NCBI RefSeq assembly: GCF_020531985.1
Contig: NZ_JAJAVQ010000001.1
Location: forward strand, 186,001 to 250,000
Direction: 5' to 3'
DNA length: 64,000 bases
Origin: Rheinheimera aquimaris
Lineage (GTDB): Bacteria; Pseudomonadota; Gammaproteobacteria; Enterobacterales; Alteromonadaceae
Position numbers and translations under genes: made by a program. Under the pieces are notes generated by a model, which ran no database searches, was not told the origin of the DNA, and saw only the letters and a list, made by a program, of their open reading frames with translations. This document shows, in pieces, positions 15,900 to 26,403 of this stretch (positions are counted from its first letter, which is position 1; each line of letters starts with the position of its first letter).

Positions 15900-18215
15900 A
15901 TGAGTGTAAATCGACTGGTTAATAAATTTGAATACGCATTGTTTCGCCATCGGGCAATGGTTATCGGCGCCTTTGTGCTGGCAACGTTGTTTTTACTGTT
16001 TAAAGCGACAACGATAAAACTTGATGCAGCGTTCACTAAAAATATCCCGCTAAAGCACGAGTATATGCAGACGTATTTACGTCATGCTCAGGATTTTGGC
16101 GGCGCGAATAATATTTTGATTTCGTTATGTGACGAAAGCGGTGATATTTTTAATGCGGGTTTCTTTGACACCTTACGCAAAGCACATGACGAATTGCTTT
16201 ATACCTCTGGTGTCGATCGGGTTCAGGTTAAATCTTTATTTAGCCCAAGCACCCGCTTTGTTGAGGTCGTTGAAGACGGCTTTGCCGGTGGCCCGGTTAT
16301 TCCGGCTGATTTCATCGCCAATGAAGCAGGGTTGGCTAAGGTAAAAGAAAACACTGAGAAAGCCGGCATCGTTGGACGTATGGTTGCTGATGATTACAGC
16401 TGCGCCATGATTTCAGCGCAGTTACTGGAGGTTGACCCAGACACTGGCGAAAAGTTAGATACGATAGGCCTTGCCGGTACGCTTGAGCAGAATATCCGCG
16501 CGAAATACCAGTCTGATAACATCAGCGTACATATTATTGGCTTTGCCAAAATGGTAGGTGATGTAGCCGAAGGGGCGAAAGGCGTATTAGTGTTTTTTGC
16601 TATCGCTATCGCCGTAACATCAATCATGGTGTTTTTCTTCTGCCGCTCACTGATGCTTACGGTATTGCCTATTGCCTGCTCATTGATTGCTGTTGTCTGG
16701 CAGATGGGCTTGCTGTCACTGATGGGGTTTGGCATTGACCCAATGTCTATTCTGGTGCCATTTTTAGTATTTGCCATTGGCGTAAGCCATGGCGTGCAAA
16801 TGATCAACTCTACCGGCAAACGTGTTGCTGCCGGCATGGATGCAAAAACCGCTGCCCAGGCCAGTTTCCGTAAGTTATTGGTGCCAGGTGGTGTAGCGCT
16901 ACTGTCTGATACGGTAGGCTTCTTAACGTTACTGATTATTGAGATTGGCGTTATCCGCGAGTTGGCTATCACGGCCAGTTTGGGTGTCGCCGTTATCATT
17001 CTGACTAACCTGATTTTACTGCCGGTACTGATGTCGTTTGTCCGTTTTAGTCAACGCTATAAAGCCCATGCAGCCGCGCCGTCTCCGACGAGTGACAAAA
17101 TTTGGTTTGCGTTATCTGCTTTTGCCACCCGCAAGTATGCCGCCGTAATTTTGCTGATTACTGCCGCATTATTTGCTTTTGGTTTTATGCAGAGTCAGCA
17201 ATTGAAAATAGGGGATTTACATGCCGGTGCGCCTGCGCTGCATGAAGACTCGCGTTATAACCAGGATACTTTTCTGATCACGGACCGCTATGCTATTTCT
17301 GTCGATTACCTCAATGTAATGGTTGAAACCATACCCAGCGCCTGTACAGAACACAGCATTATGGCCAAGATAGACCGGTTTCAGTGGTTGATGGAAAACG
17401 TCGAAGGCGTGCAGTCTACAGTATCGCTGGCATCAGTATCAAAATCGATCAATGCCGCCTTTAATGAGGGTAATGTGAAATGGCGGGTACTGCCGCGTAA
17501 TACCCAAAGCCTGGTACAGGCGTCATCAAGGGTAGAAACCAGCACCGGTTTGCTAAATGCAGATTGCTCTGTCATGCCGGTGATTCTGTTTTTGCAGGAC
17601 CATAAAGCTGAAACGATGGAGCGAGTGGTTGCTGCTGCTAAGCAATACGGTAAGGAAATCGGTGATGAGCAAACCCGGTTTATGCTGGCATCCGGCCCCG
17701 CAGGTGTCATGGCCGCGACAAACGAAGCGGTGTCAGAAGCCCAGCAGCCAATGATGTGGTACGTATATGGTGCAGTTATTGTGCTGTGTCTGTTAAGTTT
17801 CCGCTCAGTACGGGCAACGGTGTCAGTGATAGTGCCACTGTATGTCGTATCTGTACTGGCTACAGCGTTAATGACAGCACTGCAGATTGGCCTGACGGTA
17901 TCAACCTTACCGGTTATAGCCCTTGGTGTCGGTATAGGGGTGGATTATGGTATTTATATCCTATCGAATATGACACAAATGTTGCGAGATGGTGCACCGT
18001 TGCGTCAGGCTTATTACGAGGCACTTAAAGAGAGGGGCAGTGCAGTGCTCTTCACCGGTATCACACTGGCAATAGGTGTCAGTACCTGGGTATTCTCAGC
18101 TCTGAAATTCCAGGTAGATATGGGGATACTGTTAACCTTTATGTTTATCGTCAATATGCTTGGTGCAATAGTTGTTTTGCCCGCGCTTGCAGCATTTTTA
18201 TGGCGAAAAAATTAG
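15900..18215 (+). CDS. RND/MMPL-family permease
   Basis: A 771-residue inner-membrane protein with the MMPL half-duplicated layout: one membrane segment near residues 18-38, a periplasmic loop, five to six segments (about 225-380), another segment at about 410-430, a second large loop, and five segments at about 620-765. The lengths and pattern resemble HpnN/MmpL-type lipid exporters and the sterol-sensing-like RND family, not three-part drug efflux pumps, and no membrane-fusion protein or TolC is adjacent. It is the last gene of the DUF1302-DUF1329-YCF48 set and is the likely energised transporter of that system. The substrate is unknown. Confidence 0.85.
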   Translation: MSVNRLVNKFEYALFRHRAMVIGAFVLATLFLLFKATTIKLDAAFTKNIPLKHEYMQTYLRHAQDFGGANNILISLCDESGDIFNAGFFDTLRKAHDELLYTSGVDRVQVKSLFSPSTRFVEVVEDGFAGGPVIPADFIANEAGLAKVKENTEKAGIVGRMVADDYSCAMISAQLLEVDPDTGEKLDTIGLAGTLEQNIRAKYQSDNISVHIIGFAKMVGDVAEGAKGVLVFFAIAIAVTSIMVFFFCRSLMLTVLPIACSLIAVVWQMGLLSLMGFGIDPMSILVPFLVFAIGVSHGVQMINSTGKRVAAGMDAKTAAQASFRKLLVPGGVALLSDTVGFLTLLIIEIGVIRELAITASLGVAVIILTNLILLPVLMSFVRFSQRYKAHAAAPSPTSDKIWFALSAFATRKYAAVILLITAALFAFGFMQSQQLKIGDLHAGAPALHEDSRYNQDTFLITDRYAISVDYLNVMVETIPSACTEHSIMAKIDRFQWLMENVEGVQSTVSLASVSKSINAAFNEGNVKWRVLPRNTQSLVQASSRVETSTGLLNADCSVMPVILFLQDHKAETMERVVAAAKQYGKEIGDEQTRFMLASGPAGVMAATNEAVSEAQQPMMWYVYGAVIVLCLLSFRSVRATVSVIVPLYVVSVLATALMTALQIGLTVSTLPVIALGVGIGVDYGIYILSNMTQMLRDGAPLRQAYYEALKERGSAVLFTGITLAIGVSTWVFSALKFQVDMGILLTFMFIVNMLGAIVVLPALAAFLWRKN

Positions 18216-18241
18216 TTTCGTTTACTGCATGAATAAACACG

Positions 18242-18263
18242 AAAATGGCCGAAAGGCCATTTT
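18242..18263 (+). terminator. Stem-loop terminator after the MMPL gene
   Basis: AAAATGGCC and GGCCATTTT form a 9-bp stem capped by a GAAA tetraloop, followed by CTATTT. It lies 26 bp past the stop and separates the envelope cluster from the GDH gene. Confidence 0.75.
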
Positions 18264-18307
18264 CTATTTACAGCGAGTGAATAACTTCTCAGATACCTTA
18301 AAAATCA

Positions 18308-18358
18308 CTGGTTTAACCAGCATAAAAGCCCAAAATAGTGCTCGAAAAGCGCTACAAT
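18308..18358 (+). promoter_or_regulatory. Candidate GDH promoter with upstream palindrome
   Basis: A 13-bp palindrome CTGGTTTAACCAG (18308-18320) lies upstream of TACAAT (18353-18358), a good -10 box with no recognisable -35. If transcription starts about 7 bp past the -10, the palindrome centre falls near -51, a position typical of activator sites. The identity of the regulator is not known; the sequence vaguely resembles FadR-type sites. Confidence 0.4.
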
Positions 18359-18442
18359 AGGCACTACACTGCGCACCTGACACGCTCTGGTTTGTTCGGT
18401 AGCGCCTGCTGTGAAAGCAGTGACTGCAAAAAGGATACAAAA

Positions 18443-21400
18443 ATGGCACTGATAGACGGTCAACCCTCTGTATTACTACAAAATGTTAATAAACTAATCC
18501 AACAGCGAGTAAAAGATCAGGTGAAACTGGTTGAAAAGTTCGCGAATACCCTTTACGGCAATATGTCTAATGAAGATTTGGTTGGCCGTAACGACAGTGA
18601 TTTATACGGTGCAGCCCTTAGCTTATGGCAAACGTTTAACAGCCATGCTGAGCCTGCAGCAAAGATCCGGGTTTTTAACCCCGAAATAGCCAAGCACGGT
18701 TGGGAATCTAAACACACTATTGTTGAAATGGTGGTGCAGGATATGCCATTCCTGGTTGACTCGGTGCGCATGGCCCTGAGCCGGCAAAGCATTACAGCAC
18801 ATTTGCTGCTGCATTACCCACTGCAGACCGAACGTGACAAAGATCAACAGATCACAGACTTCTTTAAGCTGGGCAGCAAAGCCAATGCCAGCACGCAACA
18901 GACCGTATTTCACATTGAAATCGATCGCGTTACAGACAAGGCCGCTATTCAGACACTGACAGACGAGCTGCACTCGGTAATGGAAGATGTTTCTCTGGCC
19001 GTGCAAGATTGGCTGCCGGCAAAAGAGAAACTGCAGGAAGTCATTAAAGCGCTGCCAAAACAAAGTGGCAAAGCCAGTGCAGAAGAAGTAAAGCAGGCCA
19101 GCGAATTTTTAAACTGGCTGGCAAAAGACAACTTCACACTGCTTGGTTACCGCGAATACACCATCACCCCGGTTAAGGGTGATTATAAAATCAGTGGCAT
19201 TGATAAAAGCTCGCTGGGTTTGATGCGCCGCTCAGCATCACGTGATCTGATGTTGTCGGAATTGCCTGAAAGTGGCCGCAAACAAGCAGTCAACAATGCG
19301 CTTTTGATACTGACCAAGACCAACAATAAGTCACGCGTACACCGCCCGGCGTATATTGATTACATCGGCGTGAAGAAATTTGATAAAGACGGCAAAGTCA
19401 TCGGCGAAGATCGTTTTATCGGTTTGTACTCTTCGTCACTTTATAACAACAGCGCCGGCGATATTCCGCTGTTGAAAAGCAAACTGGCTAAAGTCATGCA
19501 AATGTCGGAGTTTGCAACAGGCACTCATGCCTACAAAGCGCTGCTGAATATTCTGGAAACTTACCCGCGTGATGAGCTAATCCAAGCCACAGCAGATGAA
19601 CTGTTGCATGTTGCGATGGGCGTACTGCAAATGCAGGAGCGTGATATGACGCGCCTGTTTATGCGCAAAGACAGCTTTGGCCGTTTCGTCAGTGCTATGG
19701 TGTATGTACCGCGCGAGCGCTATAACACCCAACTGCGTAAAGAGACTCAGGCCATACTGCAGCGTGCTCTTGGTAGCAATGAACCGGTAGAGTTTACCAC
19801 TTATTTTTCTGAATCTGTGCTGGCACGTACTCATTATCTGGTGCGGATCAGCGATAGCCATGTCGAGTATAAAGTGAAAGATATCGAACGTAATCTGGTA
19901 GAAGCGGCCCGTACATGGGAAGATAAATTAGAAAGCGCCTTAATTGGGGTATACGGCGAAGCACGTGGTCGTGAGCTAATCAGCAAATACGTCAACGCGT
20001 TTCCACGTAGCTACAAAGAAGAAATGTTACCAAATGATGCGCTGGTAGATATCGGCAAGCTGGAATCACTGAATGATGATCATAAGCTGGAAATGCTGTT
20101 CTACCGGCCGCAGGAAGAAAAAGCCGACAGCAAAGCCGTAAGGTTAAATCTGTTCCATAAAGATCATCCTATCCATTTGTCTGATGTGCTGCCAATGCTG
20201 GAAAACTTTGGCCTGCGTGTTATCGGTGAAACACCTTATGCAGTGAAATGTGCCGATGGCTCTGTCAGCTGGGTGCTTAACTTCGCAATGGAGCTAAACT
20301 GTGCATTGCCAGCAGATTTTGAAGCTGCTCAGCAATCATTCCAGGAGTCTTTTGCCAAGGTATGGAATGGCGAGCTGGAAGATGATGGTTTTAACCGGTT
20401 AATCCTTGGTGCCGGGTTGAGCGGCCGCGAGGCTTCTTTGCTGCGTGCTCTAGCGAAATACAAGCGTCAGATTGGCGGCACGTTCAGCCAGTCTTATGTG
20501 GAAAACACCTTTGCCCGCTATGCTGAGCTTGCCAACCTGCTGGTGCAGCTGTTTAACAGCAAGTTTGACCCTAAATCCAAAGCGACACCCAAAGCGATTG
20601 AGAAACTGGAAGAGCAGATTGTTTCATCGCTGGAAAATGTTGCCAACCTGGATGATGACCGCATAGTACGTCGCTTTGTCGATATGATTAATGCCACACT
20701 GCGTACAAACTACTTCCAGAAAAGTGCGCAGGGCACCGATAAGCCTTATATCTCGTTTAAGATTAAGTCGGATTTGATTCCGGACATGCCACTGCCGACA
20801 CCGATGTTTGAGATTTTTGTCTACTCACCGCGGGTAGAAGGTGTGCATTTGCGTTTTGGTAAAGTTGCCCGCGGCGGTTTACGCTGGTCAGATCGCCGGG
20901 AAGATTTCCGTACCGAAGTACTGGGTCTGGTAAAAGCACAAACCGTTAAAAATACCGTAATAGTACCTACCGGTTCTAAAGGTGGTTTTGTTTGTAAGAA
21001 ACTGCCGGAAACAGGTGGCCGTGAAGCATTCCTGAACGAAGGTAAAGATTGTTACCGCACCTTTATCCGCGGTTTGCTGGATGTGACCGACAATATCGTG
21101 CAGGGCGCGATAGTACCGCCGAAAGACGTAGTGCGTCATGATGAGGATGATCCGTATCTGGTGGTAGCGGCTGACAAAGGCACCGCGACCTTCTCTGATA
21201 TTTCGAATGGTATTTCTGAAGAATATGGTTTCTGGCTCGGTGATGCGTTTGCTTCAGGCGGTTCAAACGGCTATGACCACAAGAAGATGGGCATTACTGC
21301 GCGTGGCGGTTGGGAATCGGTAAAACGTCACTTCCGTGAAATAGGCATCGATTGTCAAACCACCGACTTTACCTGTGTAGGCATAGGTGACATGGCAGGT

Positions 21401-23281
21401 GATGTGTTTGGTAACGGCATGTTGCTATCAAAACATATCCGCCTGCAGGTTGCATTTAACCATATGCATATCTTTGTAGACCCTAACCCTGATTCAGCCA
21501 GGAGCTGGGAAGAGCGCAACCGGATGTTTAATCTGCCTACATCCACCTGGGATGACTATGATAAGTCGCTTATTTCTGAAGGCGGCGGTATCTTCTTACG
21601 TAGTGCCAAAGCCATTAAGTTATCGCCACAGATGAAGGAAATGCTGGGCACAACTAAGGCCAGCATGACACCGAACGAGCTGATCCGTGAAGCCTTGATG
21701 ATGCCGGTTGACCTTATCTGGAATGGTGGTATCGGTACTTACGTTAAAGCAACCAGCGAAAGCCACGCAGAAGTTGGCGATCGTGGTTCAGAGCCGCTGC
21801 GGGTGAATGGTAAGGACCTGAAAGCGAAAATCATTGGCGAAGGTGGCAACCTGGGTGCTACGCAACGTGGACGTATTGAATACGCGATGAACGGCGGCCG
21901 GGTTAATACTGACTTCGTTGATAACGTGGGTGGGGTTACTTGCTCAGACAACGAAGTAAACATTAAGATCCTGCTCAATACATTGGTTGCCGGTGGTGAT
22001 TTAACGCTGAAACAGCGTAATAAGTTGCTGCTTGATATGACTGAAGATGTGGCAGCAATTGTTATTAAAGACTGCTACCGTCAGACGCAGAGTATCAGTA
22101 TTTCGTCTTTATTAGGCGCTGAGCAGCTAAAAGAATATACCCGTTTTATTCATACACTGGAAAAAGACGGCAAGTTAAACCGTGAGCTGGAGTTCCTGCC
22201 GTCAGATGACGAGCTGGCAGAGCGCATGGCCAAAGGGCAGGGTTTAACCCGTCCTGAGCTGTCTATCCTGACGGCTTACGGTAAGATGGTGTTGAAAGAG
22301 CGTCTGGTACTGCCAGAGATTTATGAAAACGCTTATTTCAAACGTCAGCTGTTTGCTAACTTCCCGCAAATGTTGCAGGACAAGTACGCTGCAGAGATGG
22401 AAAACCATCCGCTAAAAGCAGAAATTATCGCGACCAAACTAGCCAATATGCTGGTTAACGAGATGGGGCCTAATTTTGCACAGCGTATGCAGGAAGAGAC
22501 CGGTGCCGGTGTCGGTGAAGTAACACTGTGTTATGCCATTGCACGTGACCTGTTTGATTTATCGCCAATGTGGCGCAAGCTGGAACAGCTGGATAACGTG
22601 ATACCTGCTGCGCTGCAAAGCAAGCTGCTGCATCAGTTGCGCCGCACAATGCGCCGGGCAACCCGCTGGTTCCTGCGTCACCGTAACAAGGCGCTGGATA
22701 TTCAGCAAACTATCGACTTCTTCAAACCAGCTTATCAGCAGTTAAACAAAGAACTGCCAGCTTATCTGGCGGCATCTGAAGCTGAACAGCTGTTACACAA
22801 GCAATCGGCACTGACAGAGCAGGGCGTACCTCAGGATATCGCCCAGTATCTGGCACAATTAAGTACAGTGTTCTCTGTGATGGATATTGCACAGGTGGCC
22901 GATGCTGAGAAAATTTCACTTTCAATGGTCGCTGAGATCTACTTCAAACTGGGTGACAAGCTTGATTTGCACTGGTTCCTGGAACAGATCACCAATCAGC
23001 CGGTATCAAATCACTGGCAGGCATTGGCCAGAGCGTCCTACCGTGAAGAGTTGGACTGGCAGCAACGTGCATTATCTGCTGTTGTAGTGCGCAGTTGCGG
23101 TAAGGTCTGCGAAGCAGATGAGGTTATCAGCAGCTGGATTAATGAACATGATGCGTTGCTTGAGCGCTGGCGCTTAATGCTGGCAGAGTTCAAAACGACC
23201 AAGAGTCATGAGTTTGCCAAGTTCTCGGTAGCATTGCGTGAATTAATGTTGTTAAGTCACCACTGCGACCCTGTAAAATAA
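18443..23281 (+). CDS. gdhB: NAD-specific glutamate dehydrogenase, large (180-kDa) class
   Basis: This enzyme oxidises glutamate to 2-oxoglutarate and ammonia with NAD+, mainly in amino-acid catabolism. The 1612-residue length matches the large L_180 class known from Pseudomonas and Shewanella relatives. The N-terminal half carries ACT-like regulatory segments; the catalytic part follows, with [12 protein letters not shown] at about residues 842-853 (substrate and NAD region) and [16 protein letters not shown] near 1133-1148. The open frame reaches 18338, but the ATG at 18443 follows AAGGAT and gives the standard N terminus. The gene is alone between two terminators and has its own promoter region. 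The symbol follows P. aeruginosa use. Confidence 0.93.
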   Translation: MALIDGQPSVLLQNVNKLIQQRVKDQVKLVEKFANTLYGNMSNEDLVGRNDSDLYGAALSLWQTFNSHAEPAAKIRVFNPEIAKHGWESKHTIVEMVVQDMPFLVDSVRMALSRQSITAHLLLHYPLQTERDKDQQITDFFKLGSKANASTQQTVFHIEIDRVTDKAAIQTLTDELHSVMEDVSLAVQDWLPAKEKLQEVIKALPKQSGKASAEEVKQASEFLNWLAKDNFTLLGYREYTITPVKGDYKISGIDKSSLGLMRRSASRDLMLSELPESGRKQAVNNALLILTKTNNKSRVHRPAYIDYIGVKKFDKDGKVIGEDRFIGLYSSSLYNNSAGDIPLLKSKLAKVMQMSEFATGTHAYKALLNILETYPRDELIQATADELLHVAMGVLQMQERDMTRLFMRKDSFGRFVSAMVYVPRERYNTQLRKETQAILQRALGSNEPVEFTTYFSESVLARTHYLVRISDSHVEYKVKDIERNLVEAARTWEDKLESALIGVYGEARGRELISKYVNAFPRSYKEEMLPNDALVDIGKLESLNDDHKLEMLFYRPQEEKADSKAVRLNLFHKDHPIHLSDVLPMLENFGLRVIGETPYAVKCADGSVSWVLNFAMELNCALPADFEAAQQSFQESFAKVWNGELEDDGFNRLILGAGLSGREASLLRALAKYKRQIGGTFSQSYVENTFARYAELANLLVQLFNSKFDPKSKATPKAIEKLEEQIVSSLENVANLDDDRIVRRFVDMINATLRTNYFQKSAQGTDKPYISFKIKSDLIPDMPLPTPMFEIFVYSPRVEGVHLRFGKVARGGLRWSDRREDFRTEVLGLVKAQTVKNTVIVPTGSKGGFVCKKLPETGGREAFLNEGKDCYRTFIRGLLDVTDNIVQGAIVPPKDVVRHDEDDPYLVVAADKGTATFSDISNGISEEYGFWLGDAFASGGSNGYDHKKMGITARGGWESVKRHFREIGIDCQTTDFTCVGIGDMAGDVFGNGMLLSKHIRLQVAFNHMHIFVDPNPDSARSWEERNRMFNLPTSTWDDYDKSLISEGGGIFLRSAKAIKLSPQMKEMLGTTKASMTPNELIREALMMPVDLIWNGGIGTYVKATSESHAEVGDRGSEPLRVNGKDLKAKIIGEGGNLGATQRGRIEYAMNGGRVNTDFVDNVGGVTCSDNEVNIKILLNTLVAGGDLTLKQRNKLLLDMTEDVAAIVIKDCYRQTQSISISSLLGAEQLKEYTRFIHTLEKDGKLNRELEFLPSDDELAERMAKGQGLTRPELSILTAYGKMVLKERLVLPEIYENAYFKRQLFANFPQMLQDKYAAEMENHPLKAEIIATKLANMLVNEMGPNFAQRMQEETGAGVGEVTLCYAIARDLFDLSPMWRKLEQLDNVIPAALQSKLLHQLRRTMRRATRWFLRHRNKALDIQQTIDFFKPAYQQLNKELPAYLAASEAEQLLHKQSALTEQGVPQDIAQYLAQLSTVFSVMDIAQVADAEKISLSMVAEIYFKLGDKLDLHWFLEQITNQPVSNHWQALARASYREELDWQQRALSAVVVRSCGKVCEADEVISSWINEHDALLERWRLMLAEFKTTKSHEFAKFSVALRELMLLSHHCDPVK

Positions 23282-23298
23282 TAGGCTAAATGGCTACA

Positions 23299-23327
23299 AT
23301 ACCCCGGCTGGTCCGGGGTATTTTTTT
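23299..23327 (+). terminator. Rho-independent terminator after NAD-GDH
   Basis: ATACCCCGG-CTGGT-CCGGGGTAT forms a 9-bp GC-rich stem with a 5-nt loop and runs into a T7 stretch, 17 bp after the stop. Confidence 0.92.
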
Positions 23328-23345
23328 GTTTTTAAAAGGCAATTT

Positions 23346-24356
23346 ATGTTTTATCCAATCGCGCAAAAAGTTATGTTCGCCTGTGATGCCGAATGGTCTC
23401 ACAACTTTGCTCTTGGCAGCCTGAAACGGCTGGCTCATACGCCTGCGGCAGCTTTGTGGCGCCAGCAACTGCCAATGAAGCCTGTTACTGTTGCTGGGAT
23501 CCGGTTTGACAATCCACTGGGTCTGGCTGCGGGTTTAGATAAGAATGCCGAGTGTATTGATGCTTTTGGCCAGATGGGCTTCGGTTTTATTGAAGTGGGT
23601 ACCGTTACCCCAAGAGCACAGCAGGGCAATGACAAACCCCGTTTGTTTCGTTTGCCGCAAGCTAATGCCATTATTAACCGCATGGGTTTTAACAACAAAG
23701 GTGTTGATTATCTGGTCGAAAATGTCAAAAAGGCCAGTTACAAAGGTGTGCTTGGTATTAATATCGGTAAGAATAAAGATACACCAAACGAGCAGGGTAA
23801 AGATGACTATATCCACTGTATGCGTAAAGTCTATGCGCATGCCAGTTATATAACGGTGAATATATCCTCACCAAACACTCCCGGTTTGCGTGATCTGCAA
23901 TTTGGTGATGCGTTGTATGATCTGTTGCAAAGTGTGAAAAATGAGCAGCTGGATTTGCAGGCCCGGCATGACAAGTATGTGCCGGTGTTTGTAAAAATTG
24001 CGCCGGATATGGATCTGGTGGCTGTAAATCAGGTTGCAGAAACACTGCTAAACAGCAAGATGGACGGTGTAATAGCGACCAACACGACATTAGACAGGAG
24101 CCTGGTACAGGGCCTGCAGTATGCAGACGAAGCAGGTGGTCTGAGTGGACAGCCCGTCAGACAAAAAAGTACTGAGGTATTGCGCCAACTAAGAGCCGCC
24201 GTAGGGACTAAGCTGCCAATAATTGGTGTTGGCGGAATAGATGACGCTGAATCAGCGCAGGAAAAACTGGCGGCAGGTGCAAATCTGTTACAAGTTTACA
24301 CCGGTTTTATTTACCGTGGGCCAGAGCTGATAAAACAGATCGTTACCAGCTTATAA
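23346..24356 (+). CDS. pyrD: Dihydroorotate dehydrogenase, class 2 (quinone)
   Basis: PyrD oxidises dihydroorotate to orotate in pyrimidine synthesis and passes electrons to membrane quinone through FMN. The 336 residues match the class 2 length, including the N-terminal helical membrane-association region (residues 1-40). The catalytic base Ser175 sits in [11 protein letters not shown], the same number as in E. coli. [11 protein letters not shown] and GVGGI are the FMN-site signatures. The gene begins just after the GDH terminator with a weak ribosome site. zapC follows, as in E. coli. Confidence 0.95.
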   Translation: MFYPIAQKVMFACDAEWSHNFALGSLKRLAHTPAAALWRQQLPMKPVTVAGIRFDNPLGLAAGLDKNAECIDAFGQMGFGFIEVGTVTPRAQQGNDKPRLFRLPQANAIINRMGFNNKGVDYLVENVKKASYKGVLGINIGKNKDTPNEQGKDDYIHCMRKVYAHASYITVNISSPNTPGLRDLQFGDALYDLLQSVKNEQLDLQARHDKYVPVFVKIAPDMDLVAVNQVAETLLNSKMDGVIATNTTLDRSLVQGLQYADEAGGLSGQPVRQKSTEVLRQLRAAVGTKLPIIGVGGIDDAESAQEKLAAGANLLQVYTGFIYRGPELIKQIVTSL

Positions 24357-24472
24357 GGATCAGTAGCTGATCTTGGTATGTTATAACCAAAAGGTCTTTA
24401 ACATATTGATCAGCATAGTGTATTTCTGTAACTGCATAATTGTTAGTCTACCGGTTTTTAATAGGGAATCTT

Positions 24473-24988
24473 ATGCTTAGGCCGTCAGAGCGCTGGTTTT
24501 GGACATACTGCAATAAAAAAGACCGCTTGTTGCTGGATATCAGCGATGAGGCGCAGTTTTGTTCACCTTTTACTCAGTCGCAGCTGATCCAACAGCCGCA
24601 AAAGCAGCCGTTGTCGATGGCAGAAGCACAGGCGTTCTGGCAAATAGACGAGAGTTTGCAGCAACTTGATTTGCCGGCGGCAGTCCGCCTGGAGTTATGT
24701 CTTACCGCACTATGTGCGCCTTTTGTCCAGCAACAGGCGCACAAAAGTTGGTACTTTCAACAGGGCCAGCAGTATGAGCCTGCTCAGTTTGACGTTGTGA
24801 CGATGCGCGGCCTGAGCAGCCAATATGCGCTGGTACTGTCTACCGACAGAGAATGTGCAAACTGTCTGTTATTAGGCGAAATCACGACGCTGGCCGGTAA
24901 AGTACTGCCAAGGTTGCAGATTATCCGTGTGCTGGCAAATCGTATTAGCTCACTGAAAACTACGGTGTCTTACCGGCAGATTGCCTGA
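24473..24988 (+). CDS. zapC: Cell division protein ZapC
   Basis: ZapC is a cytoplasmic factor that binds FtsZ and promotes bundling of Z-ring filaments. The 171-residue protein aligns by eye with E. coli ZapC over the N-terminal W-x-W-x-Y...RLLLDI region, the central KSWYFQ segment and the C-terminal RVLANRI segment. The open frame begins at 24440, but the ATG at 24473 follows AGGGA at good spacing. Linkage to pyrD, as in enterics, supports the call. Overall identity to the E. coli protein looks low. Confidence 0.8.
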   Translation: MLRPSERWFWTYCNKKDRLLLDISDEAQFCSPFTQSQLIQQPQKQPLSMAEAQAFWQIDESLQQLDLPAAVRLELCLTALCAPFVQQQAHKSWYFQQGQQYEPAQFDVVTMRGLSSQYALVLSTDRECANCLLLGEITTLAGKVLPRLQIIRVLANRISSLKTTVSYRQIA

Positions 24989-25065
24989 ATTTACTAATCT
25001 GTTATTTCCCTGCTGTGTTTAACCGACTAAACTAGCGGCATTTGATATTGCCGTGAATCTAATCT

Positions 25066-26265
25066 ATGCCTGCTGTTGTTTCTTCTGCTGAACTTGATGC
25101 TTTTTTTAACTTGCTTAACTCTGCTGTTAGCGGCCAACAGTTACTTAAACTGGTATTGAGTAAATATCGCGGCAGTGAACCCTTGAAGCAGATTCAGGTG
25201 CGCCCGGTGCAGTTAAAACAGCAATGGCTGCTTAGTTTTACCTATAAATATCAGACAAATGATGTAACACGTAACCTTGATGCCGCAGATGCGCTAACAG
25301 AAATCCACAGTTTACTGGGTAATAGCTTTAGCGCTGCAAACTTATTTACAGTAGATGCGGAAGCACAACTTGCCATCAGTAAAAAAGGGAAAGTGTTGTA
25401 TCAGGTAAAGCAACTGCAGCTCTCCGCCACAGCGCAGGCTGCCACTCATAACCGTGAAAAGCATCGCTACCTGTCGCTGCAAAGGCCTTTTTTGCAGGAG
25501 CTTGGCGTGACTGATGCGCAGCAGCAGTTGATACCGTCGATGTCGCGTAAATGGAAGCAGATAAACAAGTTTATTGAAATTTTTTCTAATGCCGTGCAGG
25601 AATCTGGCTTGAAACAACGGCAGCAGCTGCATGTAGCGGATTTTGGTTCAGGTAAAGCCTATCTGACGTTCGCCATGCATGACTACCTGACCAATACTTT
25701 GGGGCTACAAGCAAAAGTTACCGGCGTTGAGCTACGACAAAACCTGGTGGATTTATGTAATAACACAGCTGAAAAACTGTCGTTAGCGGGCATACATTTT
25801 GAACAAGGTGACGTAAAGCACTTTAAAGCCCGGGGTATCAATGTCATGATAGCACTGCATGCTTGCGACATCGCGACCGATTATGCGATTCATATGGGTA
25901 TAGCAACAGGTGCAGAAATCATCATGTGTTCGCCTTGTTGCCATAAACAATTACGCCCACAAATGAAGCTGCCAGCGGTGCTGGCACCAATGTTAACCCA
26001 TGGCATCCATCTGGGGCAGGAAGCTGAGATGGTAACCGACAGTGTTCGGGCATTGCTGCTGGAAGCTTTTGGCTATAACACAAAAGTATTCGAGTTTGTT
26101 TCGCTCGAGCACACCAGCAAAAACAAGATGATTTTAGCAATAAAAAATAAACAAAAAATTAACAAGGAAAAATATTTATCCCAAGTGTCTGAAATAAAAC
26201 AATTTTATGGTATAAATCAGCATTATCTTGAACGCTTGCTGAATATCACGGATGAAATTAAGTAA
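25066..26265 (+). CDS. SAM-dependent methyltransferase (Methyltransf_32-like)
   Basis: A 399-residue cytosolic protein. The N-terminal 150 residues are of unknown type. A Rossmann methyltransferase domain follows, with motif I VADFGSGKAYLTF at about 189-201, VTGVELR (acidic end of strand 2), IALHACDIATD and a cysteine pair CSPCCHKQL at about residues 286-294. This pattern fits the PF13679-type family that includes METTL25 and the C-terminal part of GSTCD. The methyl acceptor is unknown. The gene stands alone between zapC and the exopolysaccharide locus, with no terminator seen after it. Confidence 0.8.
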   Translation: MPAVVSSAELDAFFNLLNSAVSGQQLLKLVLSKYRGSEPLKQIQVRPVQLKQQWLLSFTYKYQTNDVTRNLDAADALTEIHSLLGNSFSAANLFTVDAEAQLAISKKGKVLYQVKQLQLSATAQAATHNREKHRYLSLQRPFLQELGVTDAQQQLIPSMSRKWKQINKFIEIFSNAVQESGLKQRQQLHVADFGSGKAYLTFAMHDYLTNTLGLQAKVTGVELRQNLVDLCNNTAEKLSLAGIHFEQGDVKHFKARGINVMIALHACDIATDYAIHMGIATGAEIIMCSPCCHKQLRPQMKLPAVLAPMLTHGIHLGQEAEMVTDSVRALLLEAFGYNTKVFEFVSLEHTSKNKMILAIKNKQKINKEKYLSQVSEIKQFYGINQHYLERLLNITDEIK

Positions 26266-26298
26266 CGCGTTAATCACAAAAACTTCACCTGTACAAAA

Positions 26299-26354
26299 TT
26301 GACTTAGCGCGTCAGCCGCCTGTAGTCTGATCCGAAAGCTTAATGTTGTTAAGC
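26299..26354 (+). promoter_or_regulatory. Candidate promoter and dyads upstream of galU
   Basis: TTGACT (26299-26304) and TAGTCT (26323-26328) are 18 bp apart, a weak sigma70-like pair. Just downstream, GCTTAA-TGTTG-TTAAGC (26338-26354) is a perfect 6-bp inverted repeat that overlaps a second one (TTAATG...CATTAA, 26340-26359). These may form an operator for the first exopolysaccharide block. Confidence 0.35.
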
Positions 26355-26403
26355 ATTAATCAGTAAATCGTTTCTTTACTGTCAGGATAAGGATGCAGAG
26401 GCT

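Noticed and set aside
24358-24372. GATCAG-TAG-CTGATC hairpin directly after pyrD as a terminator.
   Set aside because: The stem is short with a 3-nt loop and no T run follows; recorded as a weak dyad only.
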